Part shown: positions 61,120-64,000 of the stretch, one piece after another | Numbering within the stretch: the stretch's first letter is position 1 | Layout: the number at the start of each line of letters is the position of its first letter | Notes under the pieces: model-generated | The model's database searches: none | Seen by the model: the letters and a program-made list of their open reading frames with translations, nothing else | Told to the model about the DNA's origin: nothing | Position numbers and translations under genes: made by a program | Assembly: GCA_905250075.1 (NCBI GenBank) | Contig: CAJNOP010000091.1 | Span: forward strand, 391,019-455,018 | From: Rotaria sp. Silwood1 | Lineage: Eukaryota; Rotifera; Eurotatoria; Philodinida; Philodinidae | Reading direction: 5' to 3' | DNA: 64,000 bases

Positions 61120-62606
61120 CAGGGCTTCGGATGGGATGGGACAATCCCATCCCATCTAATCCCATCCCATGGGACAACTTTTCCTTCAAATATTCCATGG
61201 AATGGGATGGGACAAAACTTTGATCCCATGGGATTTGTGTTTTTTATTTTTGAGTAAAGTTTGCACATTATTTTCTGTAGAAATATAGTTCGAGCTACTT
61301 TATAAAAGTGGAGAAAGATAGACTTCATAATTTCCTTATTACATCTGTTTTATTTTAACACAAATGAGTTCACATTTAACTCTCTTGTACCATTTTTAAG
61401 AAAAAAAAATCATTTTCTATAAAACTAAATAATGAATTATCTCGTATTTCTTAGTTGTTGCTTTCAGAGTATCGAAACGAAACGATCGTTTTTACCCATA
61501 GAGGATATCATTTTATTTTAAAACAAATATTAATAAGTTATACTTTCAATCGTGTAAGATTGCGTTAAAGTAGTTGATATGAACATAACACATGAATAAG
61601 AAACTTAGTTTATGACGAATAAGTGTGTTAGACTCGTATTAATACGTATTATTATGATGAAGACTATTATTAAAAAAGGCTGGAAAAATCTAAGACTCTA
61701 TTTATTATCATTTTCTTTTCAAATAAAGTCCAATTCTCTTGTGCATAAAAATAACATTTTAACAAACCGTACTAACTATTAAAAACAAAGTAATTTCTTT
61801 CTGAGTTTCATGTGTTTTGTACTATTTTATTTTTTAATACTATTCCTGGCACTACTCATCACGACATAACGACAAGAGCACATGTTTTAATTAACTTTTA
61901 CTTCAAATCAATTTTCGATACAATTTTCGGAAGCTCATGGTTAAGAGAAAACTAATTAGTGGATAGCAAATCTAAATCAAATCTGTTGGATTAAAACTAT
62001 TTCATATTTTATTGAAATCCGTGAACATTTGAAGAAATCCCTTGAATAGTGCAACAATATGTAATAATCTTTAACCGCATTTAAAAAAATCTGAGAAATC
62101 TAACGAAAATCATCAGAATATGAGACATCAAGTTTCCGATGCCCGAGAGAAGCATCGTTAGTACTGATTAGTGATTCGAAACATTGTGCTGCAATGTTCC
62201 AAAAAAGAAACGTCAATTCTGGACTCGAGCAGAGCCTAACGAATTGAAATCTATCTTAACAAATTTCGATGAGTTGATTACCTTATTCATTAGCGTTGAT
62301 CAAGATACGCAGTATCTTTTTCGAAAAGAACCATGTAAATTAATATAAACAGTAGAGAAATTGAATGTGAAATAAAGTGGCGATATGGAAATGGTTAGGA
62401 AGAATATCAAAGGATTCAATATGACTACCATGGTGATTGGTTCAATAAATTTTAATATTTTTTCAGTAGATGTTTGTCCCATGGGTTCCCATGGGATGGG
62501 ATGGGATGAAAAAAAAGTTTTAGATATCCCACGGGATGGGATGGGACGAATCAACTCGTACCATGGGACGATTTTTTCGTCCCATCCCATCCCATCCGGA
62601 GCCCTG
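61120..62606. mobile_element. Non-autonomous hAT element with 8-bp target duplication
   Basis: Terminal inverted repeats begin CAGGGCTTCGGATGGGATGG (left) and, inverted, CAGGGCTCCGGATGGGATGG (right). Perfect 8-bp duplications CTTCATAT flank it at 61112-61119 and 62607-62614. Both CAGGG-type ends and 8-bp TSDs are hallmarks of the hAT superfamily. The subterminal 110-130 bp at each end are packed with GGGATGGGAT/ATCCCATCCC palindromes. The 1.2-kb centre has no long open frame or BED/hAT dimerisation motif, so it would need a transposase from elsewhere. It is inserted within a minisatellite. Confidence 0.88.
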
Positions 62607-62614
62607 CTTCATAT

Positions 62615-64000
62615 GCCTTTTAATGAACCCTATAGATCATTTAGGATGATCATGAACCCTTCCAAATATCCTTTCTAAGTGGAATGCTCTGGTACAATGC
62701 TTACATCAGCTCTTTCAAAAATGGTTTAGAAGATTATTTGAAAGGATTTATGATGTTCATGAACCCTAATTTTACGAAGAGTAATAGAATTTTATGAATC
62801 TCTTGCTAATTAGTTTCTTTTAGATTTTGCGAAAGGATTTATCAGTCTCTTATAAACTGTAGAAAAGGGTTCTTTATACGTTGTACTCTCATGAATTCTC
62901 TAAAATTTTGTTATTCTAAGGACTTTTTTTACAGTGTAAACGACATAGATAACGAAACGAAGTTACAAATTGGACGGTGATCAAGGAATGTGTCTTCTTT
63001 TTTATCCATGAATCAGCGATTCATGGCACCATAAACTTTCATTTAGAAAAGATAATGATGATGACGATATCACTTTATACATTTGCTTTCGCATGGTCAC
63101 AAATTCAGTTCTTATTTAATCAATAACTTTTTGATTCCTCTTGGGCCTTCACCAGAACATATCTTTCTTTATGCAGAGAAATATCAACAATATGTAGTTG
63201 TTCTCATCTTTGTTTCTCACGCAATGCTTTGTGGGTGGTTGTCATGTTAATTAAAGACGATTGTGAGGCATATAATTGACGTTGTCGGATTTAAGTGTAT
63301 GTTCGAAATAACTGATTTCGATCAGAAATGTCAACCATGTTAGTATGTCAACTGCTTCAAGTTGATCATTTCTTTTATAATATATGGTAAGATGAACGAT
63401 ATGAAAGAAACAAGCTATAATCGAGATATATTTCTCTCGTTAGATCATGATATACATCTTCTAGCTGTTCATATTTCGTTTTCTTCGTTTGTCTCATTCT
63501 TTGTTAGTTCGCATCTGTTTTGATGTAATGCCTATAGCGATTCTGTATACAATGAATATTGGAGCTTTTAATGTCACCTGCGTTCAGTATTCTTTGTTGC
63601 ATTTGAGAAGTTATAGTAATATAACACGAACAAGATGGCACGACTCGTGTATTGTTAATGACAGCCATCAACGAACATAACATATGGATGCTTGAAATTA
63701 CGATGATATGTTAGGATGTGAGTAACTCAATATGTCTGGGGACATATTGACTATTCGCTTGCATCATTGACTGATAGAATCAACAGTATTAAGAGATTCA
63801 GCAAATACTCTTCCAACATAAGTGTAATATTTATTCAATACGAACGATGATTAATTTCGATGTTACTTCACCTAAAAAAAATGCCGTCATAAATCTTTAT
63901 GAGTCAGTGCGAACCAAGAGCACTGCTTCCTCATGATAATATTTGGAAAACCATTGACGTTGCTATTTGATCTTCGACGAATGGCATGTTGATGAGTGTT
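62615..64000. other. Window end, nothing recognised
   Basis: AT-rich sequence with no convincing exon. An open frame at 63489-63680 has no known motif. Any continuation of the VAMP-like exon is not visible here. Confidence 0.45.

Overview
The window is eukaryotic and most likely from a bdelloid rotifer (Adineta/Rotaria type). The base composition is AT-rich. Genes in the conserved blocks have many introns of about 50-70 bp. There are runs of TGTGGG, which is the published bdelloid telomere hexamer. A hammerhead ribozyme of the kind known from bdelloid Penelope-like elements is present. There are also two genes of bacterial flavour (FG-GAP and PQQ/sorbosone-dehydrogenase-like), as expected from bdelloid horizontal transfer. 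The species call is inference; the telomere repeat is the strongest single argument.

Layout. 1-3.3 kb: a graveyard of broken gene pieces (FAM135-type lipase, TRAPP subunit 8/11-like, two METTL22-type methyltransferase copies), ending in a hammerhead ribozyme fold at 3288-3361. 4.2-8.4 kb: a long foldback element that ends a few bases before the ATG of a four-exon F-box/leucine-rich-repeat-like gene, whose second intron holds a 125-bp minisatellite. 8.6-28.8 kb: an accessory block with long introns, richer in G+C by eye. It contains TGTGGG arrays and palindromes, an EGF-like secreted protein, a probable type II membrane protein with a TM exon, a Thr linker and seven FG-GAP repeats, several foldback/MITE elements, an intact-looking mariner, and a satellite bounded by terminal inverted repeats. 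At 27.48-27.74 kb a TGTGGG array runs head-on into a CCCACA array, the arrangement of a telomere-telomere junction.

29.9-52.6 kb is a conserved gene block. It holds eIF4G (minus), a PQQ/sorbosone-dehydrogenase-like gene (plus, intronless), an atypical voltage-gated K+-channel-like gene (minus), a PTB/PID-domain protein with a Lys/His-rich region and PYESRS repeats (minus, ending about 90 bp before the channel ATG), a trypsin-like serine protease (minus) and RBM26/27 (minus). 56.2-58.6 kb carries a ten-exon syntaxin. 59.5-64 kb carries one R-SNARE-like exon next to another telomere-like palindrome, a palindromic element, a 66-bp minisatellite, and a 1.49-kb non-autonomous hAT element with a perfect 8-bp target duplication.

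The most unusual content is the recurring G-arm/C-arm TGTGGG palindrome family (at least six sites, always G-rich arm first on the + strand), the head-to-head telomere-like array, the hammerhead ribozyme, and a Kv-like channel whose selectivity-filter signature is replaced. Two 10-N gaps (23994-24003 and 42466-42475) both lie inside tandem repeats.
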